From: Caballeronia fortuita | GTDB lineage: Bacteria; Pseudomonadota; Gammaproteobacteria; Burkholderiales; Burkholderiaceae | DNA length: 64,000 bases | Assembly (NCBI RefSeq): GCF_001544835.2 | Contig: NZ_FCNX02000010.1 | Span: 1 to 64,000 of the forward strand | Direction: 5' to 3' | Shown here: one piece after another, positions 40,622 to 49,334 of the stretch | How the letters are laid out: each line of letters begins with the position of its first letter | Numbering within the stretch: the stretch's first letter is position 1 | Notes under the pieces: model-generated | Seen by the model: the letters and a program-made list of their open reading frames with translations, nothing else | What the model was told of the DNA's origin: nothing | The model's database searches: none | Position numbers and translations under genes: made by a program

Positions 40622-41281
40622 TCAATAACCGCCGATCGACGCGCTCACGCGTTGACGCAGTTCCGCGCCGTCGCCGACTTGCGCGTTCTCGATGCGGCGC
40701 GCGCCCTGGAAGCGCTTTTCCCAGTAGCCGTCTTCCATGTCGTCGACACGGATCGTGCTGCCGGTAGACGGCGAATGCACGAACTTGTTGTCGCCGATAT
40801 AGATGCCGACATGCGAGAACGAACGGCGCATCGTGTTGAAGAACACGAGATCGCCTGGCTTGAGATCGGCGACGGTCACCTTCTCGCCGACGCGGCTCAT
40901 TTCCTCGGCACGGCGCGGCAAGGTCATGCCGAGCGTGTCCTGGAAAACGTAGCGCACGAAGCCGCTGCAATCGAGCCCGGAGTCCGGGGTATTTCCGCCC
41001 CAGCGATAGCGCACGCCGATCATGTTGAGCGCGCCGACGACGACGTCGCCCGCCTTGCTCGCCACGCCCGACAGAAACGACTTCGCGCCGCCTGGCGTGC
41101 TGGCGGCGTCTGCGCTTGCTGCTTCGCTGGATTTGCTTGAAGAGAAAATGCCGCTTACGGCATTTTGGCTGCTACTGCTGACTTCGTCGGCGAACGCGCC
41201 GGAAGTTGTTGTCATCAGAAGGCCGATTAACATACTCGCGGCGGCACGCGCGCATGTCTGAGTCATCTTTAGTGGCTGCAT
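40622..41281 (-). CDS. C40 (NlpC/P60) peptidase, cell-wall endopeptidase
   Basis: About 219 residues from ATG 41281 (ATG 41266 is an alternative). A signal peptide (AAASMLIGLLMTTTSGAFA) and a Ser/Ala-rich linker precede the NlpC/P60 domain. Catalytic Cys is in DSGLDCSGFV (about residue 105), catalytic His in FSHVGIYIG, with a third polar residue in the HSPS segment. Such enzymes cut peptide cross-links or stems in peptidoglycan (MepS/Spr-like). The strong promoter at 41344-41372 starts transcription inside the longer TTG-initiated ORF, which rules that longer version out. Confidence 0.9.
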   Translation of the reverse strand: MQPLKMTQTCARAAASMLIGLLMTTTSGAFADEVSSSSQNAVSGIFSSSKSSEAASADAASTPGGAKSFLSGVASKAGDVVVGALNMIGVRYRWGGNTPDSGLDCSGFVRYVFQDTLGMTLPRRAEEMSRVGEKVTVADLKPGDLVFFNTMRRSFSHVGIYIGDNKFVHSPSTGSTIRVDDMEDGYWEKRFQGARRIENAQVGDGAELRQRVSASIGGY

Positions 41282-41343
41282 CGGTCGGTAGGTTTTACAA
41301 TTAAAGGCTGCTAAATCAGGGAGATACGTGAAAGTTTGGAAGG

Positions 41344-41372
41344 ATACTAGCCACAAAGTATTTAACTGTCAA
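41344..41372 (-). promoter_or_regulatory. Promoter of the NlpC/P60 peptidase gene
   Basis: Perfect -35 TTGACA (41372-41367), a 17-nt spacer and -10 TAGTAT (41349-41344). It gives a 5' leader of roughly 55 nt. The surrounding 41282-41428 is markedly A/T-rich compared with the window. Confidence 0.8.
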
Positions 41373-41388
41373 AAGAAATAGAAAAATA

Positions 41389-41411
41389 CAATTGAGACGG
41401 GCACCCAATTG
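41389..41411 (-). terminator. Possible terminator of the yej operon
   Basis: CAATTG arms (6 bp) enclose a loop containing GGGTGCCC, followed on the minus strand by TATTTTT, 18 nt past the yejF stop. The stem is short. Confidence 0.45.
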
Positions 41412-41428
41412 GTGAAAAAGAAAGATTT

Positions 41429-43027
41429 TTAGGAAAGTAGCGATGCTTTCAGAAGCTTTCTTGTGTATTCGTCAGAGGGGTTCGCAAAAATCTTCTCTAC
41501 ATCCCCGGACTCGACGACAAATCCATTTCGCATGACTGCGACGCGATGCGCCATCGCGCCGATCACCTGCAGGTCGTGGCTGATGAAAACGTAGCCGAGA
41601 TTGTGCTTCTTCTGAATGTCGGCCAGCAGCGCAAGTACTTGAGTCTGAATGGAAACGTCAAGCGCGCTGGTCGGCTCGTCGAGGATGAGGATGCTCGGCT
41701 CGAGCACGAGCGCGCGCGCAATCGCGATGCGCTGCCGCTGGCCGCCGGAGAACTCGTGCGGATAACGGTCGAGCGCGGCGCGCTCCATGCCGACTTCACG
41801 CAACACCGCGATAACTTTCGCGCGGCGCGCTTCGGCATCGAGTTCCGGGCGATGCAGCGCGAGCCCTTCCCCGACGATGCGCTCGACCGTCTGCCGCGGC
41901 GACAGCGAACTGAACGGGTCCTGAAACACCACTTGCAGATTCGAGCGAAGCACGGTTTTTTCGCGTCCGCGAAAATCCTCGATGGCGCGGCCCTGAAACT
42001 GCACGGTGCCGGTCGAGATGCGCTGCAGCCCGAGCAGCGCCATCGCGAACGTCGATTTTCCCGATCCCGACTCGCCGACGATGCCGAGCGTTTCGCCTTG
42101 CCGCACGTTCAGCGTGACGTCGTCGACGGCCTTGAAGCGGCCGCGCCGGAACCAGCCCGCGAAGCCCGGCAGGCGCGTCGGGTAATCGACGGTCACGTCT
42201 TTTGCGTCGAGCAACACCGGTGCGATGGGCAGCACCGGCAGCACGCCGCGCTTTGGCCTGCTCTCGATGAGCCGCTTCGTGTACGGATGCTGCGGCGACG
42301 TGAAAATCTCCGACACCGCGCCGCTTTCGACGAGCACGCCCTTCTCCATCACCGCTACGCGCTCGGCGAAGCGCCGCACGAGATTCAGATCGTGCGTGAT
42401 GAGCAGCACGGCCATGCCGCGTTTCGCCGCTTCGTCGCGTTGAAGCTCCAGCAGCAGTTCGACGATCTGCGCGCGGATCGTCACGTCGAGCGCGGTGGTC
42501 GGCTCGTCCGCGAGCAGGAGGCGCGGCCGGCACGCGAGCGCCATCGCGATCATCACGCGCTGGCGCTGCCCGCCCGACAACTGATGCGGATAGCTGTCCA
42601 CGCGCCGCTCCGGCTCGGTGATGCCCGTGCGCGCGAGCAGCGCGATGGCGCGCTTTCTGGCCTCGCGCGGACTCGCGCCGTCGTGCAGCCGGATCGTCTC
42701 GCCGATCTGGTCGCCGACCGTGTAGAGCGGATTGAGCGCGGTCATCGGCTCCTGAAAGATCATCGCGATGTCGGAGCCGCGCAGGCCGCGCATCGCGCGC
42801 TCGCTCTTGCCGAGCAATTCCTCGCCGTCGAAGCGGATCGATCCGCTCACTTCGGCGTCGCGCACGAGACGCAGCACCGAGAGCGCCGTCACGCTCTTGC
42901 CCGAGCCCGACTCGCCGACGAGCGCCACACGCTCGCCCGCGCGGATGTCGAGATTGACGCCATCGACCGCGAGCGTGTCGCCGAAGCGCACGCGCAGGTC
43001 TTCGATCGAAAGTAGCGGCTCGCTCAC
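41429..43027 (-). CDS. yejF: Oligopeptide ABC transporter, fused dual ATPase (YejF-like)
   Basis: A 532-residue protein with two complete ABC ATPase domains in tandem: Walker A GESGSGKS occurs twice, and the signatures are LSGGQRQRV and FSGGQRQRI. An oligopeptide/dipeptide C-terminal motif follows each. It energises the YejB/YejE permease. The start is GTG 43027, overlapping the yejE stop (GTGA) and preceded by GGAGG. A much longer ORF through yejE is only an open frame. Confidence 0.94.
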   Translation of the reverse strand: MSEPLLSIEDLRVRFGDTLAVDGVNLDIRAGERVALVGESGSGKSVTALSVLRLVRDAEVSGSIRFDGEELLGKSERAMRGLRGSDIAMIFQEPMTALNPLYTVGDQIGETIRLHDGASPREARKRAIALLARTGITEPERRVDSYPHQLSGGQRQRVMIAMALACRPRLLLADEPTTALDVTIRAQIVELLLELQRDEAAKRGMAVLLITHDLNLVRRFAERVAVMEKGVLVESGAVSEIFTSPQHPYTKRLIESRPKRGVLPVLPIAPVLLDAKDVTVDYPTRLPGFAGWFRRGRFKAVDDVTLNVRQGETLGIVGESGSGKSTFAMALLGLQRISTGTVQFQGRAIEDFRGREKTVLRSNLQVVFQDPFSSLSPRQTVERIVGEGLALHRPELDAEARRAKVIAVLREVGMERAALDRYPHEFSGGQRQRIAIARALVLEPSILILDEPTSALDVSIQTQVLALLADIQKKHNLGYVFISHDLQVIGAMAHRVAVMRNGFVVESGDVEKIFANPSDEYTRKLLKASLLS

Positions 43028-44139
43028 TGTCCGCCTCCGGCTTTCACCGCATCCGAGATGCGCGTGTCGAGCGCGTTGCGCAAGGCGTCGCCCATGAAGG
43101 TGAGCAAGAGCAGCATCGCGACGAGCACGCCGAAGGTCGACAGCGAAATCCACCACGCGTCGAGATTGGCCTTGCCTTGCGCGAGCAGCTCGCCGAGGGA
43201 CGGCGTCGGCGACGGCACGCCCAGGCCGAGGAAATCGAGGCTCGTCAGCGCGAGAATCGCGCCGCTCATGCGAAACGGCAGAAACGTGATGACGGGCGTC
43301 AGGCTGTTGGGCAGCACGTGCCGCCAGATGATCTGCCAGTTCGACAGCCCCATCGCGCGCGCGGCCCGCACGTAGTCCTGCGTGCGGTTGCGCAGAAACT
43401 CGGCGCGCACGTAATCCGACAGGCCGATCCACCCGAACAGCGACAACAGCACGATGAGAAGGACGAGACTCGGCTCGAATATCGACGCGAAGATGATGAG
43501 CAGATAAAGCTCCGGCAACGCGCTCCATATTTCGATGAGACGTTGCCCGGTGATATCGATCCTGCCGCCGAAATAACCCTGCACCGCGCCTGCAAGGACG
43601 CCGAGCACCGTCCCGATCGCCGTCAGCACGAGCGCGAACAGCACCGATACGCGAAAGCCGTAGACGAGGCGCGCGAACACGTCGCGGCCGCGATCGTCGG
43701 TGCCGAGCCAGTTCTCGCGCGATGGCGGCGCCGGATTCGAGCCCTTCGAGAAATAGTTTAGCGTGTCGTAGTAATAGTGATTCGGCGGATAGATCGCGAA
43801 GTTGCCCGGCGCGCTGAAGCGGTCGCGCACGAACGGATCGAGATAATCGGCGGGTGTCGGGAAATCGCCGCCGAAGGTCGTCTCGGCATACGTCTTCACG
43901 AGCGGAAAATACATATGCCCCTGATAGCGCACGACGAGCGGCTTGTCGTTCGACCACAGCGGTCCCGCGAGGCTCACGACGAACGCCGCCACGAAAACGA
44001 TGAGGCTCCAGTAACCCAGCCGATTGCGCTTGAAGCGCAGCCATACGCGCCGGCCGGGCGAGAGCGAGGCTTCGCCGCGCAGCGGTTGCGCGTCGCCGGC
44101 GTCGCGCCGTGACGATCTCGATGAAGCGGCTCGATTCAA
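43024..44139 (-). CDS. yejE: Oligopeptide ABC transporter permease (YejE-like)
   Basis: A 371-residue inner-membrane permease. A first helix (YWSLIVFVAAFVVSLAG), a periplasmic loop with NWLGTDDRGRDVFARL, and then a BPD_transp domain with the EAA-like loop AARAMGLSNWQIIWRHVLPN are typical of YejE/DppC. The start is a TTG 2 nt after the yejB stop, with GGAG 8 nt upstream; no ATG occurs near. It overlaps yejF by 4 nt. Confidence 0.93.
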   Translation of the reverse strand: MNRAASSRSSRRDAGDAQPLRGEASLSPGRRVWLRFKRNRLGYWSLIVFVAAFVVSLAGPLWSNDKPLVVRYQGHMYFPLVKTYAETTFGGDFPTPADYLDPFVRDRFSAPGNFAIYPPNHYYYDTLNYFSKGSNPAPPSRENWLGTDDRGRDVFARLVYGFRVSVLFALVLTAIGTVLGVLAGAVQGYFGGRIDITGQRLIEIWSALPELYLLIIFASIFEPSLVLLIVLLSLFGWIGLSDYVRAEFLRNRTQDYVRAARAMGLSNWQIIWRHVLPNSLTPVITFLPFRMSGAILALTSLDFLGLGVPSPTPSLGELLAQGKANLDAWWISLSTFGVLVAMLLLLTFMGDALRNALDTRISDAVKAGGGQ

Positions 44140-44140
44140 A

Positions 44141-45181
44141 TCAACGCTCCAATTGTTCGAATTGAATGCGTGGATCGACCCAGACGTAGCACAGGTCCGA
44201 GACGAGTTTCGTCGCGAGGCCGATCAGCGTGAAAAGATAGAGCGTGCCAAGCACGACCGGATAGTCGCGCCGCACGACGGATTCGTACGAGAGCAGCCCG
44301 AGCCCGTCGAGCGAAAAGAGCGTCTCGATCAGCAAGCTGCCTGTGAAGAACGCGCCGATGAAAGCCGCCGGAAAACCGACGATCAGCGGCAAGAGCGCGT
44401 TGCGGAATACGTGCTTCCAGAGCACGCGCCGCTCGCTCAAGCCTTTGGCACGCGCGGTCAGCACGTATTGCTTGCGGATTTCGTCGAGGAACGCGTTCTT
44501 CGTGAGCATCGTGATGACGGCGAAGCTGCCGACCACCGACGCCACCACGGGCAACGTGATGTGCCACAGATAATCGAGAATCTTGCCGGAGAACGAGAGC
44601 GTCGCCCAGTTGTCGGACGTGAGATTGCGCAGCGGAAAGAGTTGCCAGAACGTTCCGCCGCCGAACAGCACGAGCAGCAGCACGCCGAGCACGAAGCCCG
44701 GAATCGCGAAGCCGACGAGCACGACGAGACTCGTCGCGACGTCGAACTTCGAGCCGTTTTTCACAGCTTTCGCGATGCCGAGCGGCACCGATATCAGATA
44801 CGTGATGAAGAACGTCCACAAGCCGATGCTGATCGACACCGGCAGCTTCGACACGATCAGCGACCACACGCTCTGATGCCTGAAGTAGCTCTCGCCGAGA
44901 TCGAAGCGCGCGAACTTGCCGAGCATGAGGACGTAGCGTTGCAGCGGCGGCTTGTCGAAGCCGTAGAGCTTCTTCAACTGCTCGACCTGCTGCGCATCGA
45001 CGCCCGTGTGCGTACGCAGCCCGAAGCCGCCACCGCCTTCGGACTGGCCGCGCCGCAAATCGTGCACCGCTTGCTCGACCGGGCCGCCCGGCACGAACTG
45101 GATCACGACGAAAGTGAGCGTCAGCACGCCGATGAGCGTCGGGATCATCAAGAGAATGCGTTTAAGGATGTAGCTCCACAT
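44141..45181 (-). CDS. yejB: Oligopeptide ABC transporter permease (YejB-like)
   Basis: A 346-residue permease with the DppB/OppB fold. N-terminal RILLMIPTLIGVLTLTFVVIQF forms the first helix; the cytoplasmic EAA loop is LTARAKGLSERRVLWKHVFRNA. It pairs with YejE to form the channel. It lies 12 bp after yejA. Confidence 0.94.
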   Translation of the reverse strand: MWSYILKRILLMIPTLIGVLTLTFVVIQFVPGGPVEQAVHDLRRGQSEGGGGFGLRTHTGVDAQQVEQLKKLYGFDKPPLQRYVLMLGKFARFDLGESYFRHQSVWSLIVSKLPVSISIGLWTFFITYLISVPLGIAKAVKNGSKFDVATSLVVLVGFAIPGFVLGVLLLVLFGGGTFWQLFPLRNLTSDNWATLSFSGKILDYLWHITLPVVASVVGSFAVITMLTKNAFLDEIRKQYVLTARAKGLSERRVLWKHVFRNALLPLIVGFPAAFIGAFFTGSLLIETLFSLDGLGLLSYESVVRRDYPVVLGTLYLFTLIGLATKLVSDLCYVWVDPRIQFEQLER

Positions 45182-45193
45182 GGCGCGTCCTCG

Positions 45194-47071
45194 TTACTTC
45201 GCCGCGTGCGCGGCGGGCCTGGATTGAACCCACCACGTCGATATGACCCACTCGTCCGCGCCGTAATAGAGCGGCAAGGTCGACGGATAAGCCAGCGTAT
45301 TGCGATACGCCACGCGATGCGTCGCCGAGAACCAGTGCGGCACCACATAGTAGCCGTTCATCAGCACGCGATCGAGCGCGTGCGTCGCGTCCACCAGTTG
45401 CTCGCGCGTCTGCGCGGAAATCACTTTCTGCAGGATCGCATCGACAGCCGGCGACTTCACGCCCGCGAGATTGTCCGAGCCCTGCTCGTCGGCGGACTTG
45501 CTGCCGAAGCGCGAGACCTGCTCGGTGCCCGGCACCTGCACGTCGGGCATGCGCACGCTCGTCATGTCGAAGTCGAACGCGTCGAGCCGCTTCTGGATCA
45601 GCGCGTAATCGACGGTGCGAAAGTTCATCGTGATGCCGAGCTTCTGCAGGTTGCGCCCGAACGCCGCCGCGACCGGCTCCATCGATGCGCCGCCGCCGGT
45701 GTCGTCGAGGATCTCGAACACGAATGGCTCGCCTTTCGCGTTGCGCAACGCGCCGTCGCGATACGTCCAGCCGGCCTGCGCGAGCAATTCGCGCGCCTTG
45801 ATGAGATTCGCGCGCAGCGAGCCGGGCGGATCGGTGTCCGGCTGATGCGGCATCTCGCCGAACACGGCGGGATCGAGCTGCTTTTTGAGCGGGTTCAGTA
45901 TCGCCAGTTCGCCTTCGCTCGGCATGCCTTTGGCCTGCAGATCCGTGTTGACGAAGAAGCTGTCGATGCGCCTGTACTGATTGAAGAACAGTTGCCGGTT
46001 GAGCCACTCGAAATCGAGCGCGAGATCGAGCGCCCGGCGCACGCGCACGTCCTTGAAGAGCGGCTTGCGCGTATTCATGAAGAAGCCCTGCATGCCGGTG
46101 CCGTTGTGCTGCGGGAATTCGCGCTTGATGAGTTCGCCGCTGTCGAAGCGCTTGCCGATATCGCGCCGCACCCAGCTTCGCGCGATGTACTCGACGAGCA
46201 CGTCGTACTCGCCCGCCTTGAAGGCTTCGAGGCGCGCGGTCGAATCGCCGTAAAGCTTGTAGTCGATGTGCGCGAAGTTGAACGTGCCGACACGCACCGG
46301 CAGCGCCGCGCCCCAGTAATCGGGATTGCGCCGGTACGAGATCGTGCGTCCGTTGTCGTACCGGTCGATGAGATACGGCCCGCTGCCGATGGGCTTCTGA
46401 AACGCGATCTGATCGAACGGAATGCGCGTTCCGTCGGGCTTCATGCCCCACTTGCGCGAAAACACCGGAATGCCGCCCGCGAGCAGCGGCATCTCGCGCG
46501 TCGCGGTCTTGAATTCGAAGCGGATCGTTTGCGGATCGACGATCACCGCGCGCGCGATCTGCCCAAAGTAGACGGAGAACTGCGGCGCGGCCTGCGGACT
46601 CTTCAGCGTCTCGAACGAGAACTTCACGTCTTGCGCGGTGACCGGATCGCCGTTGGAAAAGCGCGCTTTCGGATTGATGTGGAACGTGGTCGCCATGCCG
46701 TCGGGCGCGACCGAGATATCGTCGGCGAGCAAGCCGTAAGCAGTCGATACTTCGTCGGAACTGCCCGTCGTCAGGCTTTCGAACATCAGCGAAAGACCGG
46801 GCGCCGGATTGCCGCGCAAGGTGAACGGATTGAACTTGTCGAAGCTCGTCAGCCGGTTCGGATTGGCGAGGACGAGCGTGCCGTCGCGCGGGGCGTCGGG
46901 ATTCACGTAGTCAAAGTGCGTGAAGCCGGCCGGATACTTCGGCTCGCCGTATTGCGCGATCGCGTGTACCGCGTGAGCGGGAGTCGCGAGCGCCGCGATC
47001 GTTCCGCCGAGCGCGAGCGCGATGAACATCCGTGAGGCGCAAAATGAGCGGATCGTCGTGCGAGTCGTCAT
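45194..47071 (-). CDS. yejA: Oligopeptide ABC transporter substrate-binding protein (YejA-like)
   Basis: A 625-residue extracytoplasmic binding protein of the SBP_bac_5 family. The signal peptide (MFIALALGGTIAALATPAHA) is preceded by MTTRTTIRSF from ATG 47071. The mature part follows the YejA pattern (FDYVNPDAPRDGTL, KFSFETL, YRRNPDYWG). YejABEF systems import peptides, including microcin C in enterobacteria and muropeptides in some alphaproteobacteria; the local ligand is unproven. Confidence 0.93.
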   Translation of the reverse strand: MTTRTTIRSFCASRMFIALALGGTIAALATPAHAVHAIAQYGEPKYPAGFTHFDYVNPDAPRDGTLVLANPNRLTSFDKFNPFTLRGNPAPGLSLMFESLTTGSSDEVSTAYGLLADDISVAPDGMATTFHINPKARFSNGDPVTAQDVKFSFETLKSPQAAPQFSVYFGQIARAVIVDPQTIRFEFKTATREMPLLAGGIPVFSRKWGMKPDGTRIPFDQIAFQKPIGSGPYLIDRYDNGRTISYRRNPDYWGAALPVRVGTFNFAHIDYKLYGDSTARLEAFKAGEYDVLVEYIARSWVRRDIGKRFDSGELIKREFPQHNGTGMQGFFMNTRKPLFKDVRVRRALDLALDFEWLNRQLFFNQYRRIDSFFVNTDLQAKGMPSEGELAILNPLKKQLDPAVFGEMPHQPDTDPPGSLRANLIKARELLAQAGWTYRDGALRNAKGEPFVFEILDDTGGGASMEPVAAAFGRNLQKLGITMNFRTVDYALIQKRLDAFDFDMTSVRMPDVQVPGTEQVSRFGSKSADEQGSDNLAGVKSPAVDAILQKVISAQTREQLVDATHALDRVLMNGYYVVPHWFSATHRVAYRNTLAYPSTLPLYYGADEWVISTWWVQSRPAAHAAK

Positions 47072-47282
47072 GTGCCTCTTGCGCGAAGGGCGGCGTGAAC
47101 CGATTGAAGGATGCCGCGGGATTCCCCGGCGGGGCATTGCGTTGTGAGAGAATTCTACCCAAAATCACGCGCCGTCCGGCTTGCGCTCACGCATGCGCAT
47201 TCAGGCCGACCGCGCCCCGCACGATACGCGCGGCACCGTTTCATCGCCCGCGCGCGACACTGACATCAAAGAAGGAGCACTC

Positions 47283-48080
47283 ATGGGCTTTCTCGCTGGA
47301 AAACGAATTCTGCTGACGGGCCTGCTGTCGAACCGTTCGATCGCTTACGGCATCGCCGAAGCCTGCAAGCGCGAAGGCGCGGAACTGGCGTTCACGTATG
47401 TCGGCGAGCGTTTCAAGGAGCGCATCACCGAGTTCGCGACCGAGTTCGGCAGCGACATGGTCTATCCCTGCGACGTCGCCGACGACGCGCAAATCGACGC
47501 GCTCTTCACATCGCTGAAAGAACGGTGGGACTCGCTCGACGGCCTCGTGCACTCGATCGGCTTCGCGCCGCGCGAGGCGATCGCCGGTGACTTCCTCGAC
47601 GGCATGACGCGCGAAAACTTCCGCATCGCCCACGATATCTCCGCGTACAGCTTCCCCGCGCTCGCCAAGGCCGCGCTGCCGCTGCTGAAAGACGGCTCGT
47701 CGCTGCTCACGCTGTCGTATCTCGGCGCCGAGCGCGCGCTGCCGAACTACAACACGATGGGTCTCGCGAAGGCGTCGCTCGAAGCGAGCGTGCGTTACAT
47801 GGCCGCATCGCCGTCGCTCGGCGGCAAGGGCGTGCGCGTGAACGCCATTTCGGCCGGCCCGATCAAGACGCTGGCTGCGAGCGGCATCAAGGGCTTCGGC
47901 AAGATCCTCAACTTCGTCGAAGAAAACGCGCCGCTCAAGCGCAACGTGACGATCGAGCAAGTGGGCAATGTCGCGGCCTTCCTGCTGTCGGATCTGTCGG
48001 GCGGCGTGAGCGCGGAAGTGGTTCACGTCGACGCGGGCTTCCACGCGGTCGTCGGCGGAATGGGCAGCGAGGCGGAATAA
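47283..48080 (+). CDS. fabI: Enoyl-ACP reductase (NADH), FabI
   Basis: A 265-residue SDR-type enzyme for the last step of the fatty-acid elongation cycle. The start [21 protein letters not shown] carries the nucleotide-binding segment (key residues [12 protein letters not shown]); the catalytic Tyr and Lys are spaced as Y-x6-K in YNTMGLAK. It is the triclosan/isoniazid-type target class. AAGGAG precedes ATG 47283. It is divergent from yejA; a moderate promoter (TTGCGT, 17 nt, CAAAAT) may lie in the 211-bp intergenic region. It is followed by a strong terminator. Confidence 0.95.
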   Translation: MGFLAGKRILLTGLLSNRSIAYGIAEACKREGAELAFTYVGERFKERITEFATEFGSDMVYPCDVADDAQIDALFTSLKERWDSLDGLVHSIGFAPREAIAGDFLDGMTRENFRIAHDISAYSFPALAKAALPLLKDGSSLLTLSYLGAERALPNYNTMGLAKASLEASVRYMAASPSLGGKGVRVNAISAGPIKTLAASGIKGFGKILNFVEENAPLKRNVTIEQVGNVAAFLLSDLSGGVSAEVVHVDAGFHAVVGGMGSEAE

Positions 48081-48102
48081 GCCCGCATCCCCCGCTTCAA
48101 AG

Positions 48103-48139
48103 AAAAGCGCCGCTCACGTTATGTGAGCGGCGCTTTTTT
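48103..48139. terminator. Bidirectional terminator
   Basis: A 15-bp stem (AAAAGCGCCGCTCAC / GTGAGCGGCGCTTTT) with T-runs on both strands, between fabI (+) and a convergent PXPV gene (-). Confidence 0.9.
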
Positions 48140-48158
48140 CATGTGTCGCGACGATCAT

Positions 48159-48533
48159 TCAACGATAACCGTGCGGACCGCCATGCCCGTAACCGTGCCC
48201 CGGCGGCGGACCGTGCGGGTGCGGCGGAGGCGGCGGCGGGCGGCCGTGCCCGTAATGGCGATAGTAGTCGTTGCGGCTCCAGTATCGCCGGCCGTCCCAA
48301 TATCGATTGCCGTGCCAGCCGACGATGACCGGCGGCGCGTACATCGGCGCGGGCTGATAGACGACGGGCGGAGGCGGCGGCGCATAGACCGGTGTCGGCG
48401 CGACATACACCGGCGCCGGAATGCCGATATTCACGCCGACATGCACGTCCGCCGCGCGCGCGATATTCACCGCGCCCAGCGCGGCGATCGCCAGCACGCC
48501 CGCCACCATTCGTCCCGAGAGATTCTTCTTCAT
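48159..48533 (-). CDS. PXPV-repeat exported protein, copy 1
   Basis: A 124-residue protein. The signal peptide (VAGVLAIAALGAVNIARA) is followed by VHVGVNIGIPAPVYVAP, PXPV-type repeats (PAPVYVAP, PTPVYAPP), then a WHGNRYWDGRRYW-x-RNDYYRHYGHG block and a Pro/His/Gly-rich end. It resembles the PXPV-repeat family of Burkholderia; the function is unknown and it is probably periplasmic or surface-exposed. ATG 48533 is chosen. The neighbouring gene at 48803 is a paralogue on the same strand. Confidence 0.8.
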   Translation of the reverse strand: MKKNLSGRMVAGVLAIAALGAVNIARAADVHVGVNIGIPAPVYVAPTPVYAPPPPPVVYQPAPMYAPPVIVGWHGNRYWDGRRYWSRNDYYRHYGHGRPPPPPPHPHGPPPGHGYGHGGPHGYR

Positions 48534-48566
48534 AAGCAACCGGACCTCGCTCTTGCGCTTGTTTGC

Positions 48567-48601
48567 TTGCGTCGAAATATAACCAAAACCTTTCGACGCA
48601 A
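48567..48601. repeat. 11-bp perfect inverted repeat upstream of PXPV copy 1
   Basis: TTGCGTCGAAA (48567-48577) and TTTCGACGCAA (48591-48601) flank a 13-bp A/T-rich centre that reads GGTTATA on the minus strand. It ends 34 bp before the start codon and overlaps a plausible -10, so it is either an operator or a leader hairpin. Confidence 0.75.
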
Positions 48602-48743
48602 TATTTCAGCTTTGTAAGTTCTTGCGCATCCGCGCCTTACGTCAGGAGAAAGCTTACCTTTTGTTACATTGCATGGAAGTGGGAATTTTCCGGCGGTGTT
48701 GTTTCCGCGGCGAATCCGCCCTTCTTCTTTCGCAGCCGCAATG

Positions 48744-48772
48744 AAAAAGCCACCCGCGATGAGCGGGTGGCT
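48744..48772 (-). terminator. Terminator of PXPV copy 2
   Basis: GCCACCCGC pairs with GCGGGTGGC across GATGA/TCATC, then TTTTTC on the minus strand, about 30 nt past the stop. It separates the two PXPV genes into different transcripts. Confidence 0.85.
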
Positions 48773-48802
48773 CGAGATCGGAACGCCAGCCGCGCGAGAC
48801 GA

Positions 48803-49150
48803 TCAATGCCAGCCGTTGTGGCGGCCGTTGTCGTGACCGTAGCCCTCGCCGTGGCCATGACCGTAGTGGCGGTAGTAATCGTCGCGCTCCCAGTAGCGGC
48901 GGCCATCCCAGTAACGATCGCCATGCCAGCCGATCACGATCGCCGGCTGCGCGTAGACCGGCGCGGGCGGCGGCGCGTACACGACGGGCGGCGGCGGCGG
49001 CGCATACACCGGCTCGGGCGCAACGTACACAGGCGCGGGCACCCCGATATTCACGCCCACTGACACCCCCGCATGCGCCGCGCCGGACAACGCCAGTCCG
49101 CCGATCATCACGGCGCCAGCCAGCACGGAAGCCTTCGATACCTTGTTCAT
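48803..49150 (-). CDS. PXPV-repeat exported protein, copy 2
   Basis: A 115-residue paralogue of copy 1: signal peptide (AGAVMIGGLALSGAAHA), VSVGVNIGVPAPVYVAP, PXPV repeats with PEPVYAPP and PAPVYAQP, and the near-identical block GWHGDRYWDGRRYW-x-RDDYYRHYGHG, then a short Gly/His tail with NGRHNGWH. Its function is unknown. ATG 49150 is chosen over an upstream GTG. It has its own terminator. An imperfect inverted repeat with GTTCGA/TCGAAC ends lies upstream at 49220-49274. Confidence 0.8.
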   Translation of the reverse strand: MNKVSKASVLAGAVMIGGLALSGAAHAGVSVGVNIGVPAPVYVAPEPVYAPPPPPVVYAPPPAPVYAQPAIVIGWHGDRYWDGRRYWERDDYYRHYGHGHGEGYGHDNGRHNGWH

Positions 49151-49279
49151 GTGAAGCCCCACCTCGATGGGTTGTTTGTTGTGTTGAGGGGACTATATCG
49201 GACGGATGGCGCGCCAAGTGTTCGACTTCGTAACCTGCTATTACGGATGAAAACCTTACGAAAAGTAATCGAACGCGCA

Positions 49280-49311
49280 TAAAAAAGCGGCCTTCGCATC
49301 GCGAAAGCCGC
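49280..49311 (-). terminator. Terminator of the MFS transporter gene
   Basis: An 11-bp stem (GCGGCTTTCGC with GCGAAGGCCGC, one G-T pair) around a 3-nt loop and TTTTTTATG on the minus strand, about 24 nt past the stop. Confidence 0.85.
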
Positions 49312-49334
49312 CGTATCCAGACGTGCCGCGAAAG

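Noticed and set aside
41282..41356. Longer N-terminus for the NlpC/P60 peptidase
   Set aside because: The TTG start lies upstream of the predicted transcription start and adds residues before a normal signal peptide.
41429..44044. 871-codon reading frame that appears to fuse yejE-region sequence to yejF
   Set aside because: The upstream part is yejE read in the wrong frame; yejF begins at GTG 43027 with an overlap to the yejE stop.
44024..47035. 1003-codon ORF opposite yejB and yejA
   Set aside because: Antisense to two well-supported transporter genes; no family resemblance.
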